61,156 nt of DNA, from the IMG/VR virus record IMGVR_UViG_3300045125_000015, positions 1 through 61,156 of that record, one strand, 5' to 3'. This document shows positions 9,300 to 18,361 of the stretch, one piece after another (the first letter of the stretch is position 1; every line of letters begins with the position of its first letter). Made by a program: the position numbers and the translations under genes. The notes beneath the pieces were generated by a model. That model was not told where the DNA came from. It made no database searches and saw nothing but the letters and a program-made list of their open reading frames with translations. This stretch comes from a virus.

Positions 9300-9929
9300 A
9301 CTACCAAAAACTATATGATCAACTCATTGAACGCGCTAAGTTGCGCGTTTTGGATGGGTATTGTGAAAAACATCATATAGTTCCAAAATCGTTGGGCGGT
9401 AGTAACAATAAAGAAAATATAGTTTCCTTAACTGCAAGGGAACATTTTTTGGCGCATTGGTTACTTTTCAAAATTTATCAATGCCCAGCAATGGCCAAAG
9501 CTTTTAGGTTGATGCTTGATCATCAAAAAAGCGGAAAAGCAAAGATTACGAACAGGCAAAACGTGTTTATGCTTTGTCTATGGTTGGAAGCGCAAATGTA
9601 TCAAAGCGCCCAGAAGTAATAGCCAAACTTAAGAAAAATTTTGTTTCTGCTTTTGCTGGGAAAAAACGGCCTGATCATTCTTTGTTTTTGAAAATTCTGG
9701 AATTTTTGCTGGTAAAAATAACCCAATGTATGGCAAAGGACATTTGCAAAAAGGTTCTGCCAATCACATGGCTCGCAAAGTTCAAGGAACACACGAAGTG
9801 CATGGAGTTATGTTTTGGGACACGGCAAAATCAGCTTCTGAGCATATCGGCGTCAGTGTTCAAGCTATAGTTCAAGCAATAAAGAAAAATCACCGATCCA
9901 AGTTGTGGAATTTGGAGTATGTGTCATGA
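9296..9929 (+). CDS. HNH homing endonuclease with C-terminal HTH-like repeat
   Basis: N terminus MNYQKLYDQLIERAKLRVLD; HNH core CEKHHIVPKSLGGSNNKENI then SLTAREHFLAHWLLFK. H-H-I-V-P-K-S-L-G-G-x-N-x-x-x-N-x-V is the HNH signature of phage-type homing nucleases. After indels near 9555, 9690 and 9715 the C-terminal part is NPMYGKGHLQKGSANHMA and AKSASEHIGVSVQAIVQAIK, a NUMOD-like DNA-binding helix-turn-helix. About 210 residues. It is more AT-rich than its neighbours, fitting a recently inserted mobile gene. Confidence 0.85.
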
Positions 9930-10668
9930 CCGGGTACACCACTTCTACTACATCGTTTAATCCAACGCTTAACGAAATTATTGAAGAAGCGTTTGAAAGA
10001 TGCGGCCTTGAACTTAGGTCTGGATATGATTTTAGAACTGCGCGACGAAGCCTTAATCTGTTGATAACAGATTGGAGCAATCGCGGCATTAACCTGTGGA
10101 CGATTGAGCAGGGCACGATCCCGCTGGTGCAGGGCACGATTACCTATGATCTCCCCAGCGACACGGTTGACCTGCTGGAGCATGTGATTAGGACATATCC
10201 CAATTCTCAGGCTAACCAGACGGACATCAACATCAACCGTATCTCGGTCAGCACGTACGCCACGATCCCGAACAAGCTTACGCAAGGCCGGCCGATTCAG
10301 GTCTGGGTAAACCGCCGTAGCGGGCAGACATCGGACGCGGTGGGTGCGACTGAGCAGTATCCGCAGATCAACGTGTGGCCATCGCCTGACCAAGGCACGG
10401 CAGAGACTCCGTACTACTACTTCGTGTACTGGCGTCTGCGCCGGATGGTCGATGCTGGCAACGGCGTGAACGTGGAAGATATTCCATTCCGTTTCATCGA
10501 GCCGATGATTGCTGGTCTGTCATACCGGCTGGCCATGAAGCTGCCGGGCGGTCTGGAGCGGTTACAGTTTTGAAGCAGCAGTACGATGAGGCGTGGGAAA
10601 TGGCGGCAGGCGAGGACCGTGAGAAAGCTCCGGATCGTCTGGTGCCACGGATGATTACGTACAGGTGA
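9926..10668 (+). CDS. Head-tail adaptor, P22 gp4-like
   Basis: MTGYTTSTTSFNPTLNEIIE opens the protein; EEAFERCGLELRSGYDFRTA and RRSLNLLITDWSNRGINLWT follow. E-A-F-x-R-C-G ... R-S-L-N-L-L-x-x-x-W-S-N-R-G-I-N-L-W-T is a strongly recurring block in the first head-completion protein of P22-like and marine podoviruses. It ends with DEAWEMAAGEDREKAPDRLV. Start set at ATG 9926, overlapping the HNH stop. One indel near 10568. About 247 residues. It likely binds the portal and keeps DNA packaged. Confidence 0.78.
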
Positions 10669-10671
10669 TCC

Positions 10672-11094
10672 ATGCCAAGTAAGTACGCAAGTGGCAAAAA
10701 TTCCATCTCTGAGTGTGACCGCTGCGGTTTCCGGTACATGCTCAAGGTGCTGAAGACACTGACGATCAAGACCAAGAACGTCAAGATCAAGGTGTGCCCT
10801 ACTTGCTGGGAGCCGGATCAGCCGCAGTTGTCACTTGGTCTTTACCCGGTGAACGACGCGCAAGCTGTACGGGAGCCGAGGCCGGATAAGTCGTACTGGC
10901 AGTCTGGTTTCAGCGGCGTGCAGACGGCGTTCAACTCTGGGCCGGCGATATCGCAGGACGGATATCCCAGTGAGGGTAGCCGGATCGTGCAGTGGGGCTG
11001 GGCACCGGTGGGTGGGGCAAGAGCAAATGATTATGGGCTGACGCCGAACAACCTGGTGGCGCAGACTACGGTAGCAAATGTGACCATAAACTAG
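10672..11094 (+). CDS. Zinc-ribbon virion-region protein
   Basis: Intact, 140 residues. Two CxxC knuckles (CDRC and CPTC) about 34 residues apart form a zinc ribbon near the N terminus: SECDRCGFRYMLKVLKTLTI ... VKIKVCPTCWEPDQPQLSLG. The C-terminal half is Gly/Pro/Asn rich (GYPSEGSRIVQWGWAPVGG) and has no clear domain. It lies between two adaptor genes, so a minor virion role is plausible but unproven. Confidence 0.85.
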   Translation: MPSKYASGKNSISECDRCGFRYMLKVLKTLTIKTKNVKIKVCPTCWEPDQPQLSLGLYPVNDAQAVREPRPDKSYWQSGFSGVQTAFNSGPAISQDGYPSEGSRIVQWGWAPVGGARANDYGLTPNNLVAQTTVANVTIN

Positions 11095-11103
11095 GAGTGA
11101 CAG

Positions 11104-11259
11104 ATGGACAAGAAACAGGTCAAGAAGATCGCTGATCAAGAGGTCAAAGCCCATGAAAAGCGTATGCACAAAGGCATGAAAAAAGGTGGCGTAACCACGG
11201 CCGATCTGAAAAAATACGGTCGTAACGAGGCGCGTATCCACAACCAGAAGACTAAGTGA
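11104..11259 (+). CDS. Small basic protein, 51 residues
   Basis: MDKKQVKKIADQEVKAHEKR then MHKGMKKGGVTTADLKKYGR and NEARIHNQKTK. Ribosome site taggag ahead of ATG 11104. Helical and highly basic with a conserved-looking H-x-x-x-M-H-x-G-M-K-K-G-G centre, similar in style to the basic proteins at 7162-9299. Function unknown. Confidence 0.8.
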   Translation: MDKKQVKKIADQEVKAHEKRMHKGMKKGGVTTADLKKYGRNEARIHNQKTK

Positions 11260-11266
11260 GGCTGAG

Positions 11267-11522
11267 ATGGCTAAGAAAAACATCCTGCCGGCTTCGTCCT
11301 ACGCCAAACCGCACACCATGAGCGGCAAGACCGTAGAGGCCAAGCTGAAGAAGATGGCTGATCCTAACAAGATGCCAGTGGACAAGCTTGGTCCTAACAC
11401 TGCTGTGCAGCGCGTGTCTGCTGGTGATCCTGGGCGTGAGGACGTCAAGACAGACCGGCATCAAGATCCGTGGCACTGGCGCAGCTACCAAGGGCGTGAT
11501 GGCTAGGGGACCGATGGCATGA
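11267..11522 (+). CDS. Small basic protein ending GTGAATKGVMARGPMA
   Basis: MAKKNILPASSYAKPHTMSG then KTVEAKLKKMADPNKMPVDK, LGPNTAVQRVSAGDPGREDV, KT and, after one extra base near 11455, TGIKIRGTGAATKGVMARGP MA. About 84 residues. The C-terminal G-x-K-x-R-G-x-G-A-A-T-K-G recalls the tails of the basic proteins upstream. The stop overlaps the next start by four bases. Function unknown. Confidence 0.7.
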
Positions 11523-12207
11523 CGTACACGGAGTTGGTCGCGGCGATTCAGTCGTACACGGAGAACTACGAGCAGGAGTTTGTCTCGTATATCCCGACGT
11601 TCATTCGTCAGACTGAGACTCGCGTCTACAACACCGTTCAGATCCCTGCCCTCCGTCGCAACCAGACCGGCACCTTGACCTGCAAGCAACAAGTATCTGT
11701 CAGCGCCCGGCGACTTCCTGTCGGTGTACTCGATGGCCGTTATCCAGAACTACGGCACTGTCGAATGAGACCTACACGTACCTGCTGGACAAAGATGTGA
11801 ACTACATCCGTGAGGCGTATCCGACGCCAGCTGACACAAGGACTTCCTGCTGTACTACGCTATCTTTGGCCCGTCGGTCAGCAGCAACGTGGTCAGCGAT
11901 GAACTGACGTTTATCCTTGGCCCTACGCCCGATGCCGACTACAAGGTTGAGCTGCACTACTACTATTACCCAGAATCGATCTGTGACTGCTCCTGATGGC
12001 CGTACGTGGCTGGGCGACAACTTTGATCCGATTCTGCTGTATGGCTCACTGCGCGAAGCATATCTGTACATGAAGGGCGAGCAGGATTTGATCGCCAACG
12101 TCGAAGCGAAGTACGCCGAGGCTATGGGACAACTGAAACGTCTGGGCGATGGACTGGAGCGTCAGGACGCATACCGCAGCGGTCAGACTAGGGTGAGGGT
12201 CACATGA
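11519..12207 (+). CDS. Head-tail adaptor, SU10-type
   Basis: MTYTELVAAIQSYTENYEQE, FVSYIPTFIRQTETRVYNTV and QIPALRRNQTGTLT match the start of the phage SU10-type adaptor family; downstream blocks are APGDFLSVYSMAVI, YLLDKDVNYIREAYPTP, TFILGPTPDADYKVELHYYY, NFDPILLYGSLREAYLYMKG and LGDGLERQDAYRSGQTRVRV. Indels near 11690, 11762, 11840 and 11975. About 229 residues. The protein would form a ring under the portal that completes the head-tail connector. Confidence 0.85.
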
Positions 12208-12629
12208 CGATCTACCAAGGTCTGACCACAAGCTTCAAAGTAGACATCTTGAATGGCCGGCAGAACATTGCATCGGACACGTTGAAGATGTCGCTGTATG
12301 ACGGTTATGCCGAGCTGGATGAAAACACCACGGCGTACACGACGACGAACGAGATTAGCGGTACTGGTTATACGGCTGGTGGAAACAACTTGTCCAACGT
12401 GACAATTCAGTCCACCAGCAATGGCATTGTGTATGTTAGCTTTGACAATGTTGTCTGGAATCCGGCAGAGTTTACGGTGAGAGGCGCGTTGATTTACAAC
12501 TACAGCAAGAGCAATGCTTCTGTAGCCACGCTGGATTTTGGTGGTGACAAGACGCAGGCTGGTAATGGAACTTTTACTGTAACTTTACCCCCTGATACGG
12601 CGTCGAGTGCGCTGATTCGCATTAACTAA
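12204..12629 (+). CDS. Tail-associated beta-rich protein
   Basis: Intact, 141 residues; overlaps the adaptor stop by four bases. TIYQGLTTSFKVDILNGRQN, DTLKMSLYDGYAELDENTTA and YNYSKSNASVATLDFGGDKT show alternating hydrophobic/polar beta strands with many Thr/Ser/Asn. The same type of protein often follows adaptors in related phages and is assumed to be a tail or fibre-base component. Confidence 0.8.
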   Translation: MTIYQGLTTSFKVDILNGRQNIASDTLKMSLYDGYAELDENTTAYTTTNEISGTGYTAGGNNLSNVTIQSTSNGIVYVSFDNVVWNPAEFTVRGALIYNYSKSNASVATLDFGGDKTQAGNGTFTVTLPPDTASSALIRIN

Positions 12630-12638
12630 GGAGTCATC

Positions 12639-13215
12639 ATGACTATTGAAAAATCCAAATCTAGCGAAACCGTTGCTGGCGCAGTGGAGCGCAAGACTGG
12701 TTTTGTTGAGGGTATGTCGGCAGGCGGTGTGTTTACCGTTACCTGCTATAGCAGCGACGGTGAGCAAAAGTGGGTAGATATTGCTCCCAACCTGGTGGTC
12801 AACACCGGCCTGCAAGACATGAACAGCAAGTACTTTACCGGCAGCGCGTACACCGCTGCTTGGTATATCGGTCTGGTCAATGGCACTTCTGCCAGCACCA
12901 CGTTCTCCGGCGGCGATACTCTGGCATCTCATGCAGGCTGGACAGAGAACTCAAGCTACACCGGCAACCGCAAGGCTGTGACCTTTGGTTCGGCCACGCT
13001 GGCAGATCCATCCAATATCAACAACGCATCGTCCACAGCATCGTTCACCATGAACGCCAACGCCACCATTGCTGGCGCGTTCGTGGCTAACGTAGCATCT
13101 GGCACTATCTGGCCTGCTGTTCTCGGCAGCAGACTTCCAGTCGCCCGGTGATCGTACCGTTGTCAGCGGCGACGTGCTGAACATCACCTACTCTTTCAAC
13201 CTGGATGCGACCTAA
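12639..13215 (+). CDS. Tail-associated structural protein
   Basis: MTIEKSKSSETVAGAVERKT, FVEGMSAGGVFTVTCYSSDG, VVNTGLQDMNSKYFTGSAY, WYIGLVNGTSASTTFSGGDT and LASHAGWTENSSYTG. The GLVN...TLASHAGWTE motif is common in small phage structural proteins of this position. A frameshift near 13120 leads to FSAADFQSPGDRTVVSGDVL NITYSFNLDAT. About 192 residues. Confidence 0.8.
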
Positions 13216-13227
13216 TAGGAGTCAAGC

Positions 13228-13401
13228 ATGTATAAGATTGGTGATGTAGTACGCCTGAACCGTCCTGTCCCGCAAGGCCCTGTGGCTAAAATGCGGATGG
13301 ACGAAGACGGCACTATTTGGTACTTAGTATCGTGGACAGGCGATGATGGTCTGTCCCATGAGCGTTGGTTTACTGGTGATGATCTGGTGGCTGCGGAGTA
13401 A
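13228..13401 (+). CDS. Small SH3-like hypothetical protein, 57 residues
   Basis: MYKIGDVVRLNRPVPQGPVA, KMRMDEDGTIWYLVSWTGDD, GLSHERWFTGDDLVAAE. The short beta-barrel pattern (GDVVRL ... WYLVSW ... W-F-x-x-x-D-L-V) looks like a small SH3-type fold. Intact, with ribosome site taggag ahead of the start. Role unknown; placed among tail genes. Confidence 0.8.
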   Translation: MYKIGDVVRLNRPVPQGPVAKMRMDEDGTIWYLVSWTGDDGLSHERWFTGDDLVAAE

Positions 13402-13404
13402 TGT

Positions 13405-14310
13405 GTGGCAATTGTCGATGGCGGCTATAGCAGTGGTACATGGGGAGAGGCCGGCTGGGGATGCTCAGTCTACTACCCCATCATTGCGTATGGCGGTTGG
13501 AGCACTGGCACGTGGGGTCAAAATGGCTGGGGTTTTGGAGCAGGGTTCCTGTCCATATCTGATCAGACAAACGTAGCGGCCAATGCTCCGATACTTGCGA
13601 CATTCTCTGACACTGTAAATGTCAGTGACACTTATGACGCAGCGCCATTGTTGGTTGGTTCGATTGCGGAAACAGTAACAACAGCAGATACTGTAGCTTC
13701 AGGAATAGTGCTTGGTTCTAGTATTTCTGAAACTGCAAATGCAAGTGAAACAGTAACATCGCTCTTTATTATTTCTGGATCAGTAAGCGAGACAGTAAAC
13801 GCGGCAGACGTATTTGCTACACAGATCAACGTGTTCTCCTCAATTGAGGAAAACACGCAGGCGAGCGAAACGGTCAGCATGTACGTCACGTTCCCTGCAA
13901 GCATTACTGAAACCGCAAATGTTTCTGAAACAGTTGTTGCTGGCTTGGCTTATAGCAGCAACGTGTCGGAGACAGTAAATACGCAAGATTTGATTACCAG
14001 TGCGTTTGGCATTTCAGGCACGGTGTCTGAAACTGTGGTGATGTCAGACAGTGCAAATGTAACAAGGATTACCGAAGCGCAGATTACTGAGGATGTGGTT
14101 GCTCAAGATGTTGATTCCGCTCTGGCAGTATTCCTGTCTTCCATAGCTGAATCTTTGAATGCAGCAGATGGTGATGAAGCGGCAACAACGGGCGACATCA
14201 TAGCAAGAGAAACGGTTGGAATATCGGACAAGGTAAGCGCAAGATATTTGTGGGAACCGATTAACACAGGAAACACTACGACCTGGAATCTAATAGATAC
14301 CACCATGTAA
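13405..14310 (+). CDS. Repeat-rich tail fibre-like protein
   Basis: Intact, 301 residues, best start GTG 13405 just after the previous stop. After a Gly/Trp-rich N terminus (SSGTWGEAGWGCSVYY; STGTWGQNGWGFGAGF) comes a tandem repeat of about 28-32 residues with consensus S-x-S-E-T-V-N-A-S-E-T-V (for example SSISETANASETVTSLFIIS, SGSVSETVNAADVFATQI). At least seven units are visible. It ends YLWEPINTGNTTTWNLIDTT M. Regular Ser/Thr repeats suggest a beta-helical or fibrous shaft. Confidence 0.8.
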   Translation: MAIVDGGYSSGTWGEAGWGCSVYYPIIAYGGWSTGTWGQNGWGFGAGFLSISDQTNVAANAPILATFSDTVNVSDTYDAAPLLVGSIAETVTTADTVASGIVLGSSISETANASETVTSLFIISGSVSETVNAADVFATQINVFSSIEENTQASETVSMYVTFPASITETANVSETVVAGLAYSSNVSETVNTQDLITSAFGISGTVSETVVMSDSANVTRITEAQITEDVVAQDVDSALAVFLSSIAESLNAADGDEAATTGDIIARETVGISDKVSARYLWEPINTGNTTTWNLIDTTM

Positions 14311-14319
14311 GGAAAGATT

Positions 14320-15280
14320 ATGGCAAGTACATATTCCCAGTTAAAGATTGAGCTGATCGGCACTGGCGACCAATCAGGTACGTGGGGCGCGACTACCAAC
14401 ACCAACCTTGGCACTGCCATACAAGAAGCTATTACAGGTAATGCTACGGTTACGTTTGCTAGCGCTAACGCGGCGATTGCTCTGACAGACACTAACGCCA
14501 CGCAGACCGCACGTAACTTGCGGCTAAATCTGTCGGGCACCATTAGCACAAGCTCAGTACCTGTTTGTACCTGCTATCACCAAGCAATACATTGTTAATA
14601 ACGGCCTGACTTTTCCGGTCATTATTGCTAACGGAACAAACTCAGGTGCTACTGGCACGACGTTTACGTTGCCTGCTGGACGCAGTTCTATTGTGTTTAA
14701 CGACGGTACTAACATCAACGATGTTGTGACATTTGTTTCATCGTTAGCAAACGTGTCGATAAATCAAGGCACGGCAAACGGTATTGTTATCAGCAACGTC
14801 AGCATCATCAGCGGCAACGCAAATAACATTACGTCTAACGCATCCACGTTTACAAACGCCACTATTACAACGGCGACAGTCAATGGCGGTACGGCTAACG
14901 GTGTAACGGAAAGCAACGTCACCATCATCAGCGGTACTGTTGGCAACACTACTATCAACGGATATACCGAAGCCGTAACGACCGGGTACGTAAATACAGG
15001 TAGTGCATACACTATCAACATTGCCAACAGCACAATTATCACGGCAAACCTGTCGGCTACCTGCACATTTACGATGCCTGCAAACACCGCTGGTAAGTCG
15101 TTTATCCTGTTCCTTAAAACTGGTGCAGGAACAAACACCGCCACGTTTACTGGTGTTAAGTGGGTCAGCAATACAGCGCCGACGATTACGGCTACCGCAA
15201 ACCGCATGGATATTTTGACGTTTACGGCTGACGGGACTAACTGGTACGGCAACTATGCTCAAGGCTTCAATCCGAACTGA
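14320..15280 (+). CDS. Tail fibre-like protein, one frameshift
   Basis: MASTYSQLKIELIGTGDQSG TWGATTNTNLGTAIQEAI is a widespread phage fibre/tail opening. After a frameshift near 14560 it continues TKQYIVNNGLTFPVIIANG, TTFTLPAGRSSIVFNDGTNI and a Thr/Asn/Ile-rich repeat (NVSIISGNANNITSNASTFT; NVTIISGTVGNTTINGYTEA), ending FTADGTNWYGNYAQGFNPN. About 319 residues. The repeat resembles stacked beta strands of a shaft; the N-terminal domain probably binds the tail. Confidence 0.8.
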
Positions 15281-15289
15281 GGATAAGTA

Positions 15290-16879
15290 ATGTTTGCTTA
15301 TACGAAAATAATGCAAGCGATGACGGCTGCTAGTAGCGGCTATACCGTCGTCCAAACATTTACCGCATCTGGCACTTGGACTGCTCCTACTGGCGTTACT
15401 AGAGTTGACTATTTGGTTGTGGCTGGCGGTGGTGGGGGTGGTTTTGATGTTGGTGGTGGTGGCGGTGCTGGCGGCTTTCTTACTGGCACTGGGTTAAGTG
15501 TTACTGCTGGTACAGATTATACGATTACCGTCGGCGCTGGAGGCGCGGGAGACACAGCGTCTGGTGGAACTGGAACAAACGGTAGCAATTCGGCATTTTC
15601 TACTATCACATCAGCAGGGGGTGGTGGCGGTGGAACTTTAGGTTCAAGTGGTGCTGCCGGAGGTTCTGGCGGTGGTGGTGCTGGTGCTGGCACAGCAACT
15701 AGCGGAGGTGCTGGAAATACACCATCAACTCCTGTCTCACAAGGAAATAACGGCGGCGCAAATGCCGGAGGTTCTAATTATGGCGCTGGTGGCGGCGGCG
15801 GCGCTGGAGCAACTGGAAATAATAGCTCCACTATAGTTGCTGGTAATGGCGGCGCTGGAACTGCATCAACAATCAGCGGTTCCTCGGTAACTTATGCCGG
15901 AGGTGGCGGCGGCGGCGCTGTTGGCACGGCTGGTGGCACTGCTGGTACTGGAGGCTCTGGCGGCGGTGGCAATGGTTCTGCGCCTTCATCTTCAGCCGGA
16001 AGCAATGGCACTGCAAATACAGGTGGTGGCGCTGGTGGAGGTGCTAACTCTGGCGCTGGTGGAACGGGCGGTTCCGGCATCGTTATCCTGAAATATACCG
16101 TCGCATCGCAGACTGTATTTACGTTTAAATCATCGACTAAGTGGGTTGCTCCTACTGGTGTGACTAGTGTGGATTACCTTGTCGTGGCTGGTGGTGGTGG
16201 TGGTGGTTCTCTGCGCGGTGGTGGTGGAGGCGCAGGTGGATTTCGTACTGGAACGAGTTTCTCTGTAACAGCTGGAACTGAATATGCGATAACTGTTGGC
16301 GGTGGTGGGACAGGTTCAACATCTTTTACAGTAAAAGGAGCAAGTGGCTCTAATTCTGTATTCAGCACAATTACCTCCGCTGGAGGTGGTGGCGCCGGTT
16401 CTGTAGATAATAAAAATGGCGACAATGGAGGTTCTGGTGGCGGCGGCGCTGGAGAAGATACTGCTTCTGGCACTGGAGGAACTGGCAATACACCAAGCAC
16501 CACCCCATCACAAGGAAGCAATGGAGGCGCTGGAGTAACTGGCGGTTTATCAACTTCTGGTGCTGGTGGTGGAGGTGGCGGTGCATCTGCGGCAGGTACT
16601 GCGGCAAGCGCACCAAGAACATCAGGCAATGGTGGCGCAGGTACGGCTTCCAGTATTTCCGGTAGCAGCCAGACTTATAGCGGTGGCGGTGGCGGCGGTA
16701 CGTTTTCACCGGGAACTGCTGGAAATGGTGGCGCAGGCGGTGGAGCAAATGGTTCACTTGGAAGTGCGCCTTCAGCTACAGCAAACACAGGTGGCGGTGG
16801 TGGGGGCGGGGAGGCAATTCTCCGTCTTATGGCGGCGCAGGCGGTCTCCGGCATCGTCATCATCAAGATCAATCAATAA
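15290..16879 (+). CDS. Glycine-rich tandem-domain adhesin/tail tip protein
   Basis: 529 residues built from two similar domains. Each begins with a beta stretch (FTASGTWTAPTGVTRVDYLV, residues about 23-42; FKSSTKWVAPTGVTSVDYLV, about 278-297), then VAGGGGGG and long poly-glycine islands alternating with NTPST...QGNNGG and TYAGGGGGGAVGTAGGT segments. Each ends SGIVI(L/I)K. This resembles glycine-rich phage receptor-binding proteins. Two compensating indels around 16815-16850 scramble the expected GNSPSYGGAGGSGIV near the end. Likely binds the host surface. Confidence 0.82.
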   Translation: MFAYTKIMQAMTAASSGYTVVQTFTASGTWTAPTGVTRVDYLVVAGGGGGGFDVGGGGGAGGFLTGTGLSVTAGTDYTITVGAGGAGDTASGGTGTNGSNSAFSTITSAGGGGGGTLGSSGAAGGSGGGGAGAGTATSGGAGNTPSTPVSQGNNGGANAGGSNYGAGGGGGAGATGNNSSTIVAGNGGAGTASTISGSSVTYAGGGGGGAVGTAGGTAGTGGSGGGGNGSAPSSSAGSNGTANTGGGAGGGANSGAGGTGGSGIVILKYTVASQTVFTFKSSTKWVAPTGVTSVDYLVVAGGGGGGSLRGGGGGAGGFRTGTSFSVTAGTEYAITVGGGGTGSTSFTVKGASGSNSVFSTITSAGGGGAGSVDNKNGDNGGSGGGGAGEDTASGTGGTGNTPSTTPSQGSNGGAGVTGGLSTSGAGGGGGGASAAGTAASAPRTSGNGGAGTASSISGSSQTYSGGGGGGTFSPGTAGNGGAGGGANGSLGSAPSATANTGGGGGGGEAILRLMAAQAVSGIVIIKINQ

Positions 16880-16887
16880 GGATAACA

Positions 16888-17142
16888 ATGGACACTAAGG
16901 TTTATCGGTATTTAGGGATAGATGTTGCTATGGAACTACTTCGCCCCGGTGCGAAGTGGGAGATTAGCAACAATATGTTTACTCGTTGGGAAGATTCACG
17001 TCCATGCCCATCTATTGATGAGGTGTATTGGGTCATGGATAAGATCAAAGAGTTCGAGGACAGCATCCCTACCGTATGGACTGACGAGCAATTGAAAGAG
17101 ATGAAAGTTAAGAAAGAGGAATTTGAAAGGGCTGTAGCATGA
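16888..17142 (+). CDS. Small hypothetical protein, 84 residues
   Basis: Intact. MDTKVYRYLGIDVAMELLRP, GAKWEISNNMFTRWEDSRPC, PSIDEVYWVMDKIKEFEDSI, then a charged helix. The R-P-G-A-x-W and P-x-P-x-x-x-E-V block is seen in small proteins next to fibre genes. The stop overlaps the following oxygenase start by four bases, indicating translational coupling. Function unknown. Confidence 0.82.
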   Translation: MDTKVYRYLGIDVAMELLRPGAKWEISNNMFTRWEDSRPCPSIDEVYWVMDKIKEFEDSIPTVWTDEQLKEMKVKKEEFERAVA

Positions 17143-17734
17143 ATATGCACAACCTATTTCCTATTCCTATCGGTATGTTTGACTTAGATCGTGAACTTAC
17201 TGATGAAGAATTATTGTTTGTTCGTGGTCAGGAAACTAGGCCAAATGAAGGCAATACAACTAGTGTTAATAATTTTGTATTACGCGACATGACTTCACTA
17301 CGGGATTGGATTGAAGGTTGCGTTGCAGAATACTTTAAGGCTACCAGCGATCCTAAGCATGATGTTCATTTAAGAATAACTCAGAGCTGGTTTAATTATT
17401 CAGAACAAGGCCAATGGCATCATAAACACGCTCATCCTAATAGTTTTGTATCTGGTGTTTTTATTTCAATACAAATCCTGACGACAAGATTTATTTCTAT
17501 CGTTCTGGATGGCAACAGATTAAATTCCCGCCTGAGTCATGGAATCCGTATAACTCTGAAACATGGTGGTTTGAGGCAATTAAAGGAAGATTGATATTGT
17601 TTCCTTCATCGCTGGAGCATAACGTGCCGACGGTGCAAGGTGATGACGTGCGAATTAGCATGAGTTTTAATACATTCCCGGTCGGTGTTGTTGGGGATGA
17701 GATGTCACTTACAGGTTTGAAACTGGAGGCTTAA
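17139..17734 (+). CDS. Putative 2OG-Fe(II) oxygenase
   Basis: MNMHNLFPIPIGMFDLDREL opens a protein of the phage-type 2-oxoglutarate/iron oxygenase family. Visible family marks: WFNYSEQGQWHHKHAHPNSF, VSGVFY and, in the C-terminal frame, SSLEHNVPTVQGDDVRISMS. The two histidine-bearing segments (HKHAHPNS and LEHNV) supply the expected iron ligands and R-I-S-M-S-F the 2OG-binding arginine strand. A frameshift near 17470 splits it. About 198 residues. Such genes often sit near phage fibre genes; the substrate is unknown. Confidence 0.8.
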
Positions 17735-17735
17735 T

Positions 17736-18098
17736 ATGGCGCACTTTGCCAAGCTTGATGAAAATAACATCGTGACTCAGGTTATCGTAGTAGATAACAA
17801 AGACACAGCAGATGCGTCTGGCGTTGAAAAAGAACACATCGGTGCGGCTTTCTGTGAGCGCCTGCTGGGTGGTCGCTGGGTGCAAACCAGCTACAACGGC
17901 AACAAGCGCAAGAACTACGCCGGTCAAGGTTACATCTTTGACGAGCAGCGTGATGCGTTCATTCCACCTAAGCCTTTTGCAAGCTGGGTTCTGAACGAAG
18001 ATACCTGCCAGTGGAAGGCTCCTGTGGACATGCCTACAGATGGTATGTATTCATGGGATGAGGCTACGACCTCGTGGAAAGCCACAGAGGCTGCTTAA
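17736..18098 (+). CDS. Conserved virion-region protein, MAHFAKLDENN family
   Basis: Intact, 120 residues. MAHFAKLDENNIVTQVIVVD, GVEKEHIGAAFCERLLGGRW, VQTSYNGNKRKNYAGQGYIF, then FIPPKPFASWVLNEDTCQWK. This family occurs repeatedly in tail-fibre neighbourhoods of cyanophages and uncultured phages. The P-x-P-x-x-S-W-x-L and D-x-x-T-x-x-W patterns suggest a small beta domain. Starts two bases after the oxygenase stop. Confidence 0.85.
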   Translation: MAHFAKLDENNIVTQVIVVDNKDTADASGVEKEHIGAAFCERLLGGRWVQTSYNGNKRKNYAGQGYIFDEQRDAFIPPKPFASWVLNEDTCQWKAPVDMPTDGMYSWDEATTSWKATEAA

Positions 18099-18100
18099 TC

Positions 18101-18361
18101 ATGAGCTGGGCAGACGCACTCAAAGCAATTATCCCTATCGTAGTGGCTAGTCTGGCGTGGCTGCTGGGCGAGGTTGGATCCTTCAATACGCGGCTGACTA
18201 AAATTGAGGGATCGATGCCTGCCCTTATCACGCCTCAAGGTGTGCCTACCGATAGCCCGATATCTGCCGAGCGTCGCCATGCCTTGAAGGAAGAGATTTA
18301 CAAAGACCTGCACGACCTGCAAGTGCGAATCAAGCTTATGGAAGAAAGGGCAAAGAAATAA
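18101..18361 (+). CDS. Small membrane protein of the lysis cassette
   Basis: Start taken at ATG 18101, the first in the gene after the previous stop. MSWADALKAIIPIVVASLAW LLGEVGSF is an N-terminal membrane or amphipathic segment. It is followed by RLTKIEGSMPALITPQGVPT and a C-terminal coiled coil (EEIYKDLHDLQVRIKLMEER). 86 residues. Overlap with the holin-like gene by one base and the endolysin downstream suggest a lysis accessory role, for example spanin-like or antiholin-like. Confidence 0.8.
   Translation: MSWADALKAIIPIVVASLAWLLGEVGSFNTRLTKIEGSMPALITPQGVPTDSPISAERRHALKEEIYKDLHDLQVRIKLMEERAKK

Noticed and set aside
14744-15355. Two overlapping minus-strand frames of 160-200 codons opposite the fibre gene
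   Set aside because: They arise from the Thr/Asn/Val repeats of the sense strand and have no family resemblance or start signals.
15892-16757. Long proline-, histidine- or leucine-rich open frames opposite or shifted within the glycine-rich gene
   Set aside because: They are mirror or shifted readings of GGN repeats; composition is extreme, no ribosome sites, and the sense gene explains the stretch.
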